Below, one piece after another: positions 1 through 12,618 of a stretch of DNA of 64,000 bases (within the stretch, counting starts at the first letter, position 1; each line of letters starts with the position of its first letter). This DNA comes from Gnetum montanum (Eukaryota > Streptophyta > Gnetopsida > Gnetales > Gnetaceae): assembly GCA_015680685.1 (NCBI GenBank), contig MNCI01021483.1, positions 66,914 through 130,913 on the forward strand. The letters are read 5' to 3'. Under the pieces are notes generated by a model. It was not told the DNA's origin and made no database searches. It was given only the letters and a program-made list of their open reading frames with translations. A program made the translations under genes and the position numbers.

Positions 1-750
1 AATTTTTCCAAAATGAAGTATGATTATGACAATAGTAATGACTTGATTTGTATTTAAATCTGCATCAACACTCATAATGGCCTCATAGCCTTTAGGCAGA
101 TCGTTGATAATGTTAACATGTTCTTCTAGGAACTCATGATCTATGATTACATTATCTTCAACTTGAGAAGTGGTTAGTTATATGGCTAGGGCTTGACCTT
201 CAGGTGAGGCTTGTGACACAGTGTAGGTTGAGTTTGGATATTATGGCTTTCTATTTGGCTATTCAACTACTCTCATAGATTTTGGATGTAATGACTCCTT
301 GCATGTTATCTTTGGGAACTACCATAATGCTGGACACCCAGTCTATGTAATTAATAGCTCTAATGAAACCTACTTGATAAATCTTCTTAATTTTATTATA
401 AACTACTAAGCCTAAATTAGGTCTAATCTTGTAAAAATCTTTCTTGGTAGGCTTTATGCTAGCATCGAGTATTATATTATGTTAAACCCAGCATAGGTCA
501 AGTCCAAGAATGTCTTTGTAGGACCAAGCAAAGGCTTTAATGTTATCTTGTAATTTTTTGGTTATATCCTAGGCAAGTTGAGGTTCAAGAGAGCAACTTG
601 GCTTCAAGGTCTCTCCCTAATCATTATGAGTTATGATGGGAATTTCAACTAGGGAATCTTGTGTGATGTTTCAAGCATCTAGATCTAGAATTTTAACTAT
701 ATAGTTAGGCCATTCCAATGTTTTCTCAATCAAGGCTATGTATCCTAAGA
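1..750 (-). pseudogene. Tat-like pol fragment: RT N-terminus joined to RNase H
   Basis: Read on the minus strand from 750 down, conceptual translation matches the start of the RT polyprotein of the young element at 23.7-24.05 kb. Recognisable pieces include AFAWSYKDILGLD, HNIILDASIKPTKK and YQVGFIRAINYIDWVSSIMV. Near 300 the similarity jumps, losing the RT catalytic core, to the end of the first RNase H (KIYESS then KAI). It then runs into the start of the second RNase H (DHEFLEEHVN) and leaves the window. Several stop codons are present. This is a decayed, internally deleted copy. It overlaps in content with the pol remnant at 4.4-5.65 kb, so it belongs to a second element copy. Confidence 0.8.
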
Positions 751-1949
751 GGTATTTGGGCTCAAGATCTAGACATTCATGGTTAATTAATCAAGTAATA
801 TTACCAAAGGATCTAGATAAGCTTAAAGGCTAGCTAAACTATCATCACATCTTCATGGATTAGTTTTGCATGTCAAATGAATCACATTACATGATATTTT
901 TATAGTATATTGATTAAATAGGAATAATATAATATCATAAGTTATATGATTATCTTAATCATTTCATTGGTAAAATAGAAAATAATTTAATGTGAAGATC
1001 ATAAATGCATAAAATAATGTACTTTATTGTTAAAACATGTCATAATAGTAGCATATCCCCTCATAAACAACATTTTCCCCAAGCTAGGAAACATATCCCT
1101 AGTTTGGAAATGTATTCATAGTTTTATACCAAGATTTACATAGGGCAAGCCTATTTCTTTAGTAGTTTTTTTCTACTAGTAGTATGAGACTCATAGGTAG
1201 CATATTTTTTGTTCTAGCAATAGTTTTTTACAAGAGATTCATTTTTCTAGATTTACATGGAAATTTATACTAGGATAGCCTATTTTCATTAGTAGCATTT
1301 TTCATTAGCATATTTTGAGATTCAACAATGTTTTTCTTAGGCTTGGTATTTCTAGGGATTTTTACGCAATGTTGGAAAGATCCTCATAAAGGAGAAATCT
1401 TGGCAGCATTTTGGATAGTGTAAAAATAAGAAGTGAGGCAACATTTTCATTTTCATTTTGAGCAGAGCAAGGAAGATAGTGTTTTCCACATCTAGGATAA
1501 GGAAGTTAGTATATTTGGAAATTTATGCTAGAGCAACATAGATCCTAGTATTTTTGGAGGTCAAAGAAAGCTAGGGCAGCAACATATTTTCTCATCCTTG
1601 ACTTGTGCAGGGAAAGGTAATTAGCATATTTTAAATTTACATGGGACTTTACATTCTACTAGTCTAAATTTCTAGTTTTTTATATATTTTAACAAAGGAT
1701 AACCAATGATTTATTACCTTGTCATTTTGTCTTTTGAGTGCAGGGTTTTTTTTGTCAAAAATAGAAAGTAAGAGTAGGAAAGATAGGATTCAACAACAAT
1801 GGTTGGAAGGAATGGATCCACAAATAAATGCATGGTAATGAAGGAAGTAGGGGAAGTGAAGAAAATCATAAAATTGAGGTTACCAAATTCCTCTATAAGA
1901 GAGTCATTTATAGTTACAATTCCTAGGTACCTCATGCTTTTCTAGAACG
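751..1949. other. AT-rich interval without a recognisable gene
   Basis: No open coding region is supported. Between about 1127 and 1360 two diverged copies of a ~125-bp segment lie in tandem; both contain a TTTACATRG-like start, a CCTATTT..TTAGTAG middle and a GAGATTCA end. The interval separates the pol fragment at the window edge from the LTR at about 1950-3020. It may be untranslated sequence of the truncated element, but I cannot show that. Confidence 0.4.
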
Positions 1950-3020
1950 TTGGTCACTACTGGAAGTTGAGAAGTGTGAAGAATCTAGATTCGGAATGTT
2001 GGGCACTACTAGAAGTGCAGAAGTGTGAAAAATCCAAGGTACCCAAGTGCTCTATGGTGGAAGCTAGAGATCACAAGAGCATAGTCTGGAGCCTTAAAAC
2101 TCATGAATCTCAACCTGGGGGGGAGGCGGTTACAAGGTCACAACGCCATAGGGGTTCCACCCTAGGAATACCCATGGAGTAGCATTTATGCAAAGGTTTG
2201 CAAGTTCTCTTAGGTGTGCTAGAGTGTGAAACTATTACTTGGAAAATGTATGTATGTTCAATGTATTCAAGTGCCAAAAAAGTGGAACCTATAAATGGTG
2301 TTTGGGTTTTGGTTTCGTAGGTTCTAGTTCATGAATGATGTTGCAAAATAGTTGTAATTTGGATACACAATTGTTACAAATTGGCTATCAAATTGCTGAA
2401 AATTTCTGCCTCATATAGGTAAGATGGGTACTGAAAATTGGAGGGTTACCATATATAGTAAGTGCTAAACCCCCATGGCCATTCCATTTACTATAAATAG
2501 TAACATGGACACACCTTCTACACTAGAGATGAATCTTCCTTGTTGAGATTTCTACCATGCTTTGCTGAAGTGGCTAATTAATATTGGAGTGCATAGAGTA
2601 ATGGAATTTGGCTTTTTTAGCTTGCATGCTAGGGGCATGCAGTTTCCTAGTTGGGGGAAAGGTTTCCATGTTGAGGGGAAATCTCCCACCCCTTCATGTT
2701 GTGGGTAGGTGAGATTTATCCCCTACAAATGTTTCTAGCATAGAAAAGTGTATTCCCCCCATAAAACCCATCAAATTGTCATGTTTAACTTTCCAAAATG
2801 CATTTTTGGCCCCCAAACCAAAATATAGACACTAGATGACTTTGTTCACTTGGGAAATAAGGATTTGACCACTTATGAGGCCCAAAAAATGGAATATGTG
2901 AGATTGTCCCTCATGGATTACAATATTTACATTTACAATGAAGTTTTTCCTAAATTTTCATGGGGTGAAAGCTACATGATGAAAATTGACCATAACATGC
3001 AAATCTTTTGTGGTGTTTCA
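1950..3020 (-). repeat. 3' LTR of the old Tat-like element
   Basis: This is a direct repeat of 37117-37985, sharing long stretches such as GTAGCATTTATGCAAAG at 2178 and 37151. Read on the minus strand the LTR begins TGAAACACCA at 3020, the same LTR start as the young element (TGAAACACC at 28668), and follows a purine-rich tract. The low-coordinate end is uncertain. This copy holds about 150 bases (about 2045-2175) absent from the other LTR, and a two-unit tandem duplication of a ~45-base segment at 1951-2040. No target duplication was identified. Short open frames inside it are not genes. Confidence 0.75.
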
Positions 3021-3036
3021 ATTGTTCCTCTTTGTT
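3021..3036 (-). promoter_or_regulatory. Polypurine tract of the old element
   Basis: Read on the minus strand this is AACAAAGAGGAACAAT, directly before the LTR start TGAAACACC. The young element has AACAAAGAGGGGCCAT in the equivalent place (28652-28667). The tract would prime plus-strand DNA synthesis. Confidence 0.75.
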
Positions 3037-3099
3037 AGTCTTTGAAGGATTGATTTGAGAGGCACTAACAAAGAATACAAAACACTACTACAAGTGTGT

Positions 3100-3260
3100 A
3101 ATGTTGCTAGCTTAAGGCCATGTGGGCCATGGTACCAATTTAAGGCCCTGATAGGTTATGTTGCCAATTTAAGTTTCTAGCTAAAAATGGTGGTAGTTTC
3201 AAGATCTTGATAGGTCATATCACAAATTTTAGGAGCTATAGGCATTGAAAGTAGGCTCGC
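3100..3260 (-). repeat. Degenerate short tandem repeats downstream of pol (old element)
   Basis: On the minus strand, about four units of 30-45 bases share a CTTAAATTGGCAAC / CTTAAGCTAGCAAC core. They lie between the end of integrase and the LTR. The same position in the young element (27006-27500) carries related units with a CTAAACTGGCA core. Confidence 0.6.
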
Positions 3261-3289
3261 TTGTTGAGAATTATTGACTACATGCAGTA

Positions 3290-4400
3290 TGGATTTAGAT
3301 ATGAATGATTGACTAGATTGGATAGCTCCTTCCCATCGATGTTGGCTATCCTGAATGCATCATTCCCTAGGCTCTAGTGACAAGGAAGGATCCTTCTTAG
3401 TTAGCTAAGAATTTGTTTGCATGTTTGTAGATGACTTTGGGGATCAGGTCACCTTTCTTGATCTTATGTTGAGTTAAGTTATGGTGATGTTTCCATTTTC
3501 TCTCTCTTGATAGTATTTGATGTGAACAAGTGCTTGCATATGTTGCCCCTCCACTGAGTCTAGGGTTGTCATCCATACCTCCTTGTTTTGCTCATCATTG
3601 ATGAAGTCAGTCAAGGCTACTTGGAGTGAAGGCACCTATAATTCAAGAGGTAAAACATCTTCAGAATCATAAATTAGGCTATAAGGTGTTACATAGGCTA
3701 CCATGAGAGATGTTGTTTTTTATGCCCATATTACATGGACAAGCCACTTGTGCCATTGGTGCTTACTATTGTTGAGCATCTTGTTGAGTAAGTTGAAAAT
3801 GGCCTTGTTGCTTCCTTCTGCTTGTCAATTAGCTTGAGGGTAATAAGGCGATGAGAAAGAATGCTTAATTCCTAGGTCATGATAGAAATATTTTATTTCT
3901 TGACTACTAAATTATGGTCCATTGTCCATAACTATGGTCATGGGTGTGCCAAAATAGGCTACAATGTTATCTAGGATGAATTTGTAGACTTGGTTAGCTA
4001 TAGTCTTTCTTAGGAAAATAGTCTCAACCCACTTTGTAAAGTATTTGGTTGTGGTGATGATGAAGTTATGCCTTTCCAAAGACTTAGGTGTTATAGTTTC
4101 AATGATATCCAATCCCAATCATTGAAATGACCATGTTATTTGAGTGGTATGAAATTGAGTTGGTGGTACATGTATGAGGTTAGTATGCCACTAGCATGTG
4201 TCACATCACTTAATCTTCTACATGCAGTCACTTTCGATATGGGTCTAGTAGTAGCCTAATTGTCTAATCTTAGTAGCCATATATCTAGGTCCTATATGTC
4301 CTCCATAAATGCCCTCATGAACCTCCTCTAGGATTATTCTAGCTTTAGTTTTACCTAAGCACTTTAGGAGTATGTCATCATAAAATCGTCAACATAATGT
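3290..4400 (-). pseudogene. Integrase of the old Tat-like element, decayed
   Basis: The minus-strand translation follows the integrase of the young element almost throughout. Near 4300-4200 the zinc-binding region is visible (EVHEG..GGH, then CHTC). At 4118-3912 an open stretch holds the core, with the first catalytic Asp in GLDIIETITP and the second in TIVMDNGP. The region carrying the Glu is broken. The C-terminal region with DSVEGQHMQAL and KVIYKHANKF-like sequence lies at about 3640-3290. Stops and frameshifts are frequent, so this is inactive. Confidence 0.85.
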
Positions 4401-5655
4401 GTTATGACCTACAATGACATATTGCTTTATTCACTTACGTACAGTGTCCTTTTGAGCAATACTAAAGCCTTATGAGAATTCACCATGCATAAAATAAAAT
4501 TTGATATCATCATACCATTCTCTCAAAGGAGAAATATCCATAATGATGATAAAGGTATCCTCAGTGTTATGTGTGATGGGAGTAGCACAGTCCATAGTTA
4601 AAGTGGACAACTTACTAAACACATCTTGCATCACACTAAGGGCTAACATTGCAATTGCATCGACTATAGCATGCTCATTTCAATGTATGTGTTGGATATC
4701 AATGTTTGTGAATTGTTATGACAATTTCTTCCCTAGGTCATAGTATAGTTTCAAGTGTTTGGATTCACACACATAAACCTCAATCACTTGGTTAACCACA
4801 AGTTGTGAATCACCTTTGATCATTAAGCAACTAATTCTAGGTCATAAGCTACCATAATCCCCTAATAAGACCTGCATACTCCACTATGTTATTTGTACAT
4901 GAAAGCTCTAAATGATAGGATAAGGGTTGAATTTTAGTAGATGGGAATGTTATGATGATAATGGCAATTATCCCATGGGTAGTTAAAGCTACGTCAAAGT
5001 GCATGGCTATCTCATAATCCTTGGGCAGTTCTCTAATGGTATTAATGTACTCATTAAGAAACTCAAGATTTATGCTTAGTTGGTCATCAATAGGTGAAAA
5101 TGTGAGTTGTACGACTATAGCCTAGCCTTTCATTAAGGATTGAGAGATGTAATGAAGGTCAAACTCTACAATTATGGCTTTCCATCACACTATACGACTA
5201 CTTTCATAAATTTTGATCATTATGGCTATAAGCACATTCTCTTAGAAAATGACACTCGCTTGGTTTTTGAAGAGGTAGTGTCTCCACTTCTTTAGTAAGA
5301 AGACTAGTACTAGACAATACTTCTTCACTTTAGTGTATTAGGCCTCCTAGGCAACTAATGCATGGCTAAGGTAGTATACAGGCATCTTTGCTCCATCATC
5401 ATGTTTTTGATAAAGTAGAGAGGCAATGCATGCGTTGGAGATGACATGGTAGATATAAAATGGTTTTCCCTCTTGTAAAGGATATATTATGAATAGTTAT
5501 GCCAACTCTTACTTAAGGTTTTCAAAGGCCTCTTGGCATTTAGCCATCTACTCATAGTGAGCCCCTCTCTTAAGCAATTGTTGCATGAACTATAACTTAT
5601 TTGTGAGCCTACATATGGTGAAATGTTTCTAATATATGTCAAACATGGTTAGGGT
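4401..5655 (-). pseudogene. RT C-terminus and two RNase H domains of the old element
   Basis: On the minus strand, 5640-5550 matches the RT tether of the young element (QQLLKRGAHYE). The region 5540-5110 matches its first RNase H (PFYIYHVISNACIASLLYQ, then the YLFKNQ and YESSRIV regions). The region 5100-4650 matches the second RNase H (EFLNEYIN, CTNNIVEYAGLIRGL). Dual RNase H is the hallmark of the Tat lineage. The RT catalytic part is missing: similarity stops at 5655, where the 190-bp array begins. Many stop codons. Confidence 0.8.
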
Positions 5656-8600
5656 TTGCTAGTTTTAGGCCTTAGTATGTCATGGATTAGGGCTACAAGG
5701 CTATTAGGTAAGTTTGGACATTAGTTAGGGCTGTTTTGTCATAAAAATTCTGAGTTTTGAAGATTCCACATTGGGCCACCCTTGTTCCCATGCCGGCCAC
5801 CATGGAAGGAGGAACCCTTAGCATGGAAAACAAGTGAATTAGGTTTTGGAGCATTCAAAGGTCCAGAATTGAGATCTTAGGGCCTTCCCAATGTAGCATA
5901 GGGCATAGGGCCATATTTATCAAAATTTAGCACTTTGGATGTCTATAAAGGCCAAAAAGCATGTTTTGGAGAATTCCCATCATATTTCCATGTTGACCAA
6001 CATGGAAGAGATGGGGTTTAGTATGCATAATAAAATTCTTGATCAAAATAGGATCAAAAGATGTCAAACTAATAACTAGAGTTTAGATCTGGAACTTCTA
6101 CATCCTCTAGCTTCGTTTTAAGGTAGTTTAAATTGGTTCTGGGTGTTAAAGCATGTTGAAATGACCTTTTCCCCTTCTTCCACAATAAGCACAACATTCA
6201 TAGTCTGGCGAAATGTGAGGATTCTTTTTTAGTGATTCATGGTGATTTGAGAGCATATTGACTAGGTTTATAGGCTCCCATGGCTGTAGATCATGATTCT
6301 ACAAGTTTCTAGCTAGTTTTGGTCATGTTTGGAGGTCATTCAAGGGTACATAAGGTCTTAACCACCTATTTTCATGCTAGGGAAGTTACTCTAGCATGGA
6401 CTATTTTGGAGAATGAGTTTTGGAGATCACAATAAGGTCAAATAAGCAAAATGTCAAGGCCATAAGCTTCTAGGATTTTCTAGAATAGATCTTTAGCTTC
6501 TAAGATTGTCATCTTACCACAAAAAGTAGAAAGGTAGCCTTCCCTTTCTATTTTCTTGCTACCCAACATGGTGTAGGTCCTCTCTAGCATGAATGAAGTA
6601 AAAATCCTAGATCTTGGCAAATTCAAGTTATAATCAACTATTCATATCATGGCCTAAATTCACTAGGGTTAAAAACAAGCATTTTAGGTCAAATGTTGGT
6701 AGTTTTAAGTATTCCTAAGTGTTTTTTGGACTTCCCATTTTTTCAACATTAGGGATGGCATGTTTAACATGTAAGACTAAGGGGAATAGTTTCTTGATCA
6801 TTTGGAATCACTTTTAGATGGTTTGGAGGCTCTAGAAAATGTAAAACTAGTCTTTTGGCTCATGTAAGGCTATAGGTTGCTTGCTTGAGGCATCTAAAGG
6901 CCATTTTCAAGTTTTCCCAAAGTTTTCTCCTTTCTTCCATGTTGGCCAACATGGAAGAGGGAGATCTCAACATCGAGGAATTAGGAGACCCTACTTTTTT
7001 GATAATTTTTATCAATTCATGTTGTGCATTAGGGTCACTAAGGTTGCTACCATAAATTATTAATGCTTGGTGTTAAAATCTAGTCATTTCAAGGGCTATT
7101 AAGTGTTTTCTAGTGTTTTCCCCCTTTTTTTCACATTGGGGTTTCCATACTCAACATGGAAAATTAGGGGGGAAACGTTTTTAGCTATTCATAGTAAACT
7201 TTGATAGGTCTAAAGGTTTTAGGATGTGCAGATAGGGTTTTGGGACACACACAAGGCCTTTCAGCTATTGTTTAGTGTATCTAAATGCTATTTTAGAGTT
7301 TCCCCAAAGCTCCCTCCTTTCTTCCATGCTAGTAAATGTGGAATAGGTATCTCCTAGCATGGAGGAACTAGGGGGCCTTACTTTTTATTAATTTGTACCA
7401 TTTTTATCCATGAATGTGTGTCCACAAGGTTGCCGATGTTGACTATTGATGCCTATGGTTGAAATCTACTCACTTTGAAGGCTGTGAGAGGGTGTTTTTG
7501 GCTTCCCCCACTCCCTCCATGCTAGGGCTAGGATTCTTGGCATGGATGGGATCATCATTAGTATGGGGAATCCAAAGGGGGTAAGTTTTGGTCATTTTAG
7601 GTGAGTTCTAGAAGTCTAATGGCTTCTGAAAGGTTTGGGGTGTTTCCAAGAGTCAAGCTATATAAAAACTTTAATAGTTTTGGATTCCCCCTTTCATCCA
7701 TGCTGAGATTGGTGTGCTCAGCATCAATGAGGTTCCCCTTAGCATGGAAGAACCTTAGGGGGTTGATTTATGTTGATTGGTGACATTTTATTGGCTTCTA
7801 GAAAGGTTTTGAAGCTTCTAGTATTAGTCCAAGATAATCTAATGTTGTTTTCTTACATCTAGGATTTGACGCTAACCTTTTTAGCTCCATCCTCCTAGTT
7901 TCCACATTGGAAAGCATAGAAGATGTCTCCTCCATCTTAGAAGAACCAAGAAAGTTAGATCTAGACCAATTCAACACCCAATTATCCATGCATGTTAGCC
8001 TCTAGGGTTGTCAGTGTTGACAATCAATGGTTGGTGCCAATATTTGTCAATCTGGAGGCTCCTATGTGCCTCATGCAATCTCCCCCTCCTCCTTCTTCCA
8101 TGATAGGAATGATATCCCTAGTGTTGATGAAATGGGGATGGTGGTTTTTTGCCATTTTAATTATCCTTAGAGATATTTTGAAACCCCATATGGTTCCAGT
8201 AGGGTCTAGGGGTCACCAGAGTAGGTTATTTTTTTTATTTTAGGTCATAATTTGGAATTTCTTACATATTGGTTGGATTTCCAAATTGGCTTCATTCTAG
8301 GTATCATAGATGGAGGATTCCCAATGTGGAACAAGCTATCGGATAAGAATCAACTTATTGCAAGGTTAATCTAGGCTATTAGAGGATGTGAGGGAGTATT
8401 GAGCTTTGAGAAATAGCTATTAGGTAGTCAATTGGAGTAATTTTAATCTTTCCCCATCCATCAACACTAGGGCTAGGATGCCCAACATGTATGAATCCTC
8501 CTCTAGTGTGGAGACACCAAATCCCAAGATTTCAAGCACTTTCAACTAGGTTTGGTGAGCTTCTAGGGTTACTAATGATGCTTGGAGGGGTGCTAGGCCA

Positions 8601-10650
8601 TGTGGGACCTACTTTGGGATCAAACATGGGCTACATGGGTGTTCGGGGGTAATAATGGATGTTAACCCCTCTTGTTCAATGCTAGGTAGTGTTTCTCTAA
8701 CATGGAAACCCAAGTTGTGTAGTTTTTTCATGTCTAACCTCCTTTTGAAAGCTCAAAGTTGGAAAAGGTAGGTTTTAGTTGGTAAAAATGGGTACAAGGC
8801 TATATTTTAGTCATTTTGGACAGTGAGAGGCATGTTTTCACATTGGGCATGGAATCCCTAGCATGGATGCATGGGAGTTAAGGTTGAAATATTATTCTAA
8901 GTATCAAAAATGTCTAAAAATCAACATTGATGTAGTTTTTAGGCAAGAGTGAGGACATATAGTGGGGTTCACTTTCCAAGATATTTAAAATTTGAAAAGT
9001 AAAGCTATTTCCTATCAATCTCATTGTGGAAGAGACTTTCCCCCATTTTCACTTCAATAGATTTGGAGTTATGGTGCACTAAATGGGCAATTGGGTGTTG
9101 GATGGAAGCATTTAGGTATTCTTTTGAGTTTTTAATGCCAAATTTCATAAGTTTCAATGAAAATTAAAATTCTACACAAATACTGCATTGGGGGAGAGCT
9201 CAAGTAGAGATCTTTGTAGTAGATTCAACTCATCCTTAGCATGGAGGTATTAGATCATCCCTACAGCCAATGTTGGACACTCAATCTTCCTAGGTTTTAA
9301 CGATACCCAGCATTGATGTAGCTATGGCACGCAAGTAGTATGGAGGAAAGAGCAGAAATCCTAGGATTCAAAACTTAGATTAAGATTCAAGGAACTTGGC
9401 AAGGATTCCAAGACCCATCTTCATTTAGGATTCCTTTGTTGCTATTCCAAGATAGTTAATTCTACCCATTTTTACCTTTGTTTCTACCCATTTTTCTTAT
9501 TTTTCTTGCCATGTGTGGGGCCATTTTCTTTAGATCTACACTGGCAAAGGGGGTAGAATGAAATTTTGATGAAATCCCCCTTCTTATTTTGACCATTTCT
9601 ATGTAGATATATGGTCTTTTAGTTGTTTAGGCTTTGGTAGATTTGATTTTTAAAGTTAGGCTTGCTGTTTTCATGCTTTTTTCCAAAATTTGGGTATAGG
9701 GCCATTTTTCTTAAATCGAGGCCAAACGATTCATCAAAATTAAATTTTGAAAAAACTCCTACCCCATTATTTTGATGTGTTTTAAAATAGGTATCAATTG
9801 TTTTTGATATTTTGGCTATTTTTCATGGCTATGTTAAGTTGGGGTTTAACTTTTTGGTGATTTTTGCATGAAAAATAGAAAGCAATGTTGTCTACTTGTT
9901 ATTATGAAAATAGCTATATTTTTTTTAGATTTTATGTTATCAATTAATATCCATATGTTTAATATTTTTGATGGATTTTTTTTTCATTCAAGTTAGATTA
10001 ATAATGATGAAGTTATAGTCATTTTCCTAAGGTCATATAGTTACGTTTTTTATGCTATTTTTTAGAATTTCATGTAGATTCACAAATTTTTCCTAAGAAG
10101 TAGGCAAGGGTTTTGGCTATCTTTTTGGCTATAGCTAACTGGGTTTTGGCTTAAAATTTCCAAAGGAGGTGGAATCACTCTTTTTGGATTAGAAACAAAT
10201 TTTTAATGAATTTTTCATTAAACTTATGTCCAAAAGTTGTTTGTGCCATTTTCAGATTTTTATCCAAAAATGATGAATTTTTTTAATAAATGGCAAGAGT
10301 TTTAAATTTGTTTTTAAGTGTGGATGCATAGTTCTTGATTCAAGCTTTCAATTAGTAGTGGAATCACTCTATTTAGAGCTTAAACAAAGTTTTGGTCAAT
10401 TTTCTCCGGACCTTGTGCGAAAAAGGCTTAATGATGACAACTACGATTTTTGCTAATTTTGGTTATGTTTTATGTAAATATGGATATGTGTATTTTTGTT
10501 GTAATGGCCATGGCTAGAAAGATTTTGATTTCAAGATTCCTTCAATGCTGGAATCATTGAAATCAGAGCTTGGATGAATTTTTCATAAATTTCTGGTTAT
10601 GGTTGTATCATGGTTGTAGCACTTGATCCCTTTGGGGATGGATGTAGTTG
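5656..10650. repeat. ~5-kb array of degenerate ~190-bp tandem units
   Basis: A recurring block with a TTCCATGYTRG..AACATGGAAGA theme followed by TTAGCATGGA..AACTAGGGGG recurs near 5787, 5985, 6172, 6370, 6548, 6733, 6931, 7122, 7317, 7507, 7690, 7893, 8090, 8453, 8665 and 8833, i.e. every 180-205 bases. From about 9500 a variant subtype with GGAATCACT..GCTTGGATGAATTTTTC recurs with similar spacing (10165, 10360, 10550). I count roughly 25 units. The array occupies the interval where the RT N-terminal half of the old element should be, next to the start of its antisense gene. Short open frames within it look incidental. Confidence 0.7.
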
Positions 10651-11058
10651 ACATGCTTAGAAACTACTCTTGTCAGCTTCCATGCCCTTGGGGATTGCTA
10701 AATATGTAAAATTTTTATATTTTAAATTTAGTTTAAATAAAAGTAAAGCTTTTACTATATTTAGTAGGCTCTATACTATGGCTATATTTTTATCTAAGTT
10801 TCAATGCTTTTTTCTATGTTTATGCATGGTTTATACTAATTATTAATTTTGGTTATGAATTTTTTGTTGTAATATTTTGGTTATGAATTAAAAGGCTATG
10901 AAAGGCTGTAATAATGCTTTTTTGTGGAATTTCTTAAGCACATGTGATCAAACACGTTAGAGCCTTTTATAGAAGCTAATGTCACCCTTGACTAGAATGT
11001 TTTTCCAAAGTTGTTAAGAAATTCTAATTAATCATGATGTTTTTGCTTTGCCATGTAG
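10651..11058. other. AT-rich interval upstream of antisense-gene exon 2
   Basis: By position this should hold exon 1 and intron 1 of the old element's antisense gene. I could not find a convincing match to exon 1 of the young copy (22901-23115). Exon 1 may be lost or too diverged. Confidence 0.4.
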
Positions 11059-12618
11059 GGTCTTCCCGAAGCCCATACTCATCATTTTGGAGTTAGTGGG
11101 CATCGTATGGTACATTGGCCACCCCAAGGCTAACATCCCACTTTCTAAAATGCCCTTGGTGAAGCTAATGTTGTGGTTTCAGCATGGGGCAAGGAAATTC
11201 CTTGCCTACATATTGTAGAATTTCTGTGTGATGTTGTGGTCACACTTATCTACAAATGTGGCTAGGGCCACAATGAAGTCACCTTTTCCTAGATCATCTA
11301 GCCTAATTACTAGGTCCATTGCTTACAATCCACCTCCTAAGATAGTAGGGGGAATTGCAGACATGATTAGCCCATACTACCTTATAAAGACTTAGATGAT
11401 GCGAGAGTATAGCTAGTATAATGCTGACAATACTCTAATGGTAGTACATAGAGCCAACACATTGTTCCAAAACTTGCTTAGCACTATGTACTATCTATAG
11501 GGGTAAGCATGGTTATTTAGTGTTTTTTGGCTTTGTTGGCTAAACTATCTTTTCTAACTTTATTGGTTTTATGAAATTCTTCTACATACCAAGTTAATGA
11601 TCAAGGCTTGATCATTATCAATCAAACCTTGGTAGTGGCTAAAACTGCCCTTGATGAAATCACCAAGGACCCTCATATTAGAACTATTATGTATCAATAG
11701 TTAAGAAGATACTTTGATGAATACACCAGTAGATTTTAACCTTGTCTACAAGAAGTGTGTGGATGAGAAAATGATACATAACTAGTGGGTGGGCTCCAAG
11801 AGCTCCTTTGATCAAACCTTGACAACTAGTACCTCTACTCAAATCACACTAAGGAAGAAGAATAAAGGTAAATATAAAGGCTATAGCTTCTAATGTTTTA
11901 TGTTTATTAAAACTCTAAGTGTCATATTACTTTAACTAGTTGTTAAACATGCTTATCTTGATGCTAAATGTTGGTTGTTACCTTGTAGGACCTTTCACCT
12001 CCACTGATGTCACCTTACAACTTGTAGAACATCATTAGGATACCATCATCCTAAAGTTTGGTGAGGTGATACTAGCACAAGAGTGGTTGAGAAGATAGGC
12101 ACCTAGGTATATTTAAGCAAAGATTTGGCACACGGGTTTGCTTAATTTCTTTATGGCACCTATCCCTTCCATTCTTAATGTAGAGATGCTCAACATCATT
12201 GACTTCTTCAATGAGGAGGGTGATCATTTTAACACCATCATTCAAGGCATGAAGATTAACATGGATATTGATAAGGGCCTCTTTTGCAACTTGTTTGGTA
12301 TTTCCACTAATGGGGCAAAGGTTGCCACTAGAATAGTCAAGGAATTAGGCCATCGTGAGAAAATTTTGAATGGATTGGTACTAGCATGGACCATTTTAGA
12401 ATTTGCATGGATATCTTCATGAACCATGATGTAAAGAAATCATATCCTTTGTTTAGATCTAATTCATTTCACAAAATATTATCATAAAAGAAGATGATTC
12501 ACATTGTGTAGGGGTAGAACTTTAAGAAGCTCCTGATGGATGGCACTAGGTTCAATTGGGCAATTGCTTTGGTTATTACACTTTAGAATGAGATCCTCAA
12601 ACTTCATGAGGAAACATC
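11059..12618 (+). pseudogene. Old-element antisense gene, exons 2-3 and first part of exon 4
   Basis: The plus strand here is antisense to the old element's gag-pol. Exon 2 is 11059-11502, exon 3 is 11594-11867 and exon 4 starts at 11989; each is bounded by AG and GT at the same places as in the young element's copy. Exon 2 reads KPILIILELVGIV then HGARKFLAYIL and LWSHL, parallel to KPVLIILDIVGVV, RGVLEFLQFLL and IWSNL in the other copy. Exon 4 contains an open run (12138-12422) with NVEMLNIIDFFNEEGDHF and DIDKGLFCNLFGISTNG, matching GEMLTLVNSFSEEAEHF and DIDTHLFEDLFGIPSDG. The 17.6-kb element then interrupts exon 4, and the gene resumes at 30222. In-frame stops are common. Encoded role unknown. 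Confidence 0.8.
12614..12618. repeat. Target-site duplication, left copy (ACATC)
   Basis: ACATC stands directly before the left LTR and again directly after the right LTR (30217-30221). Five bases is the expected length for Ty3/gypsy integration. Removing the element and one copy rejoins exon 4 of the disrupted antisense gene. Confidence 0.9.
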
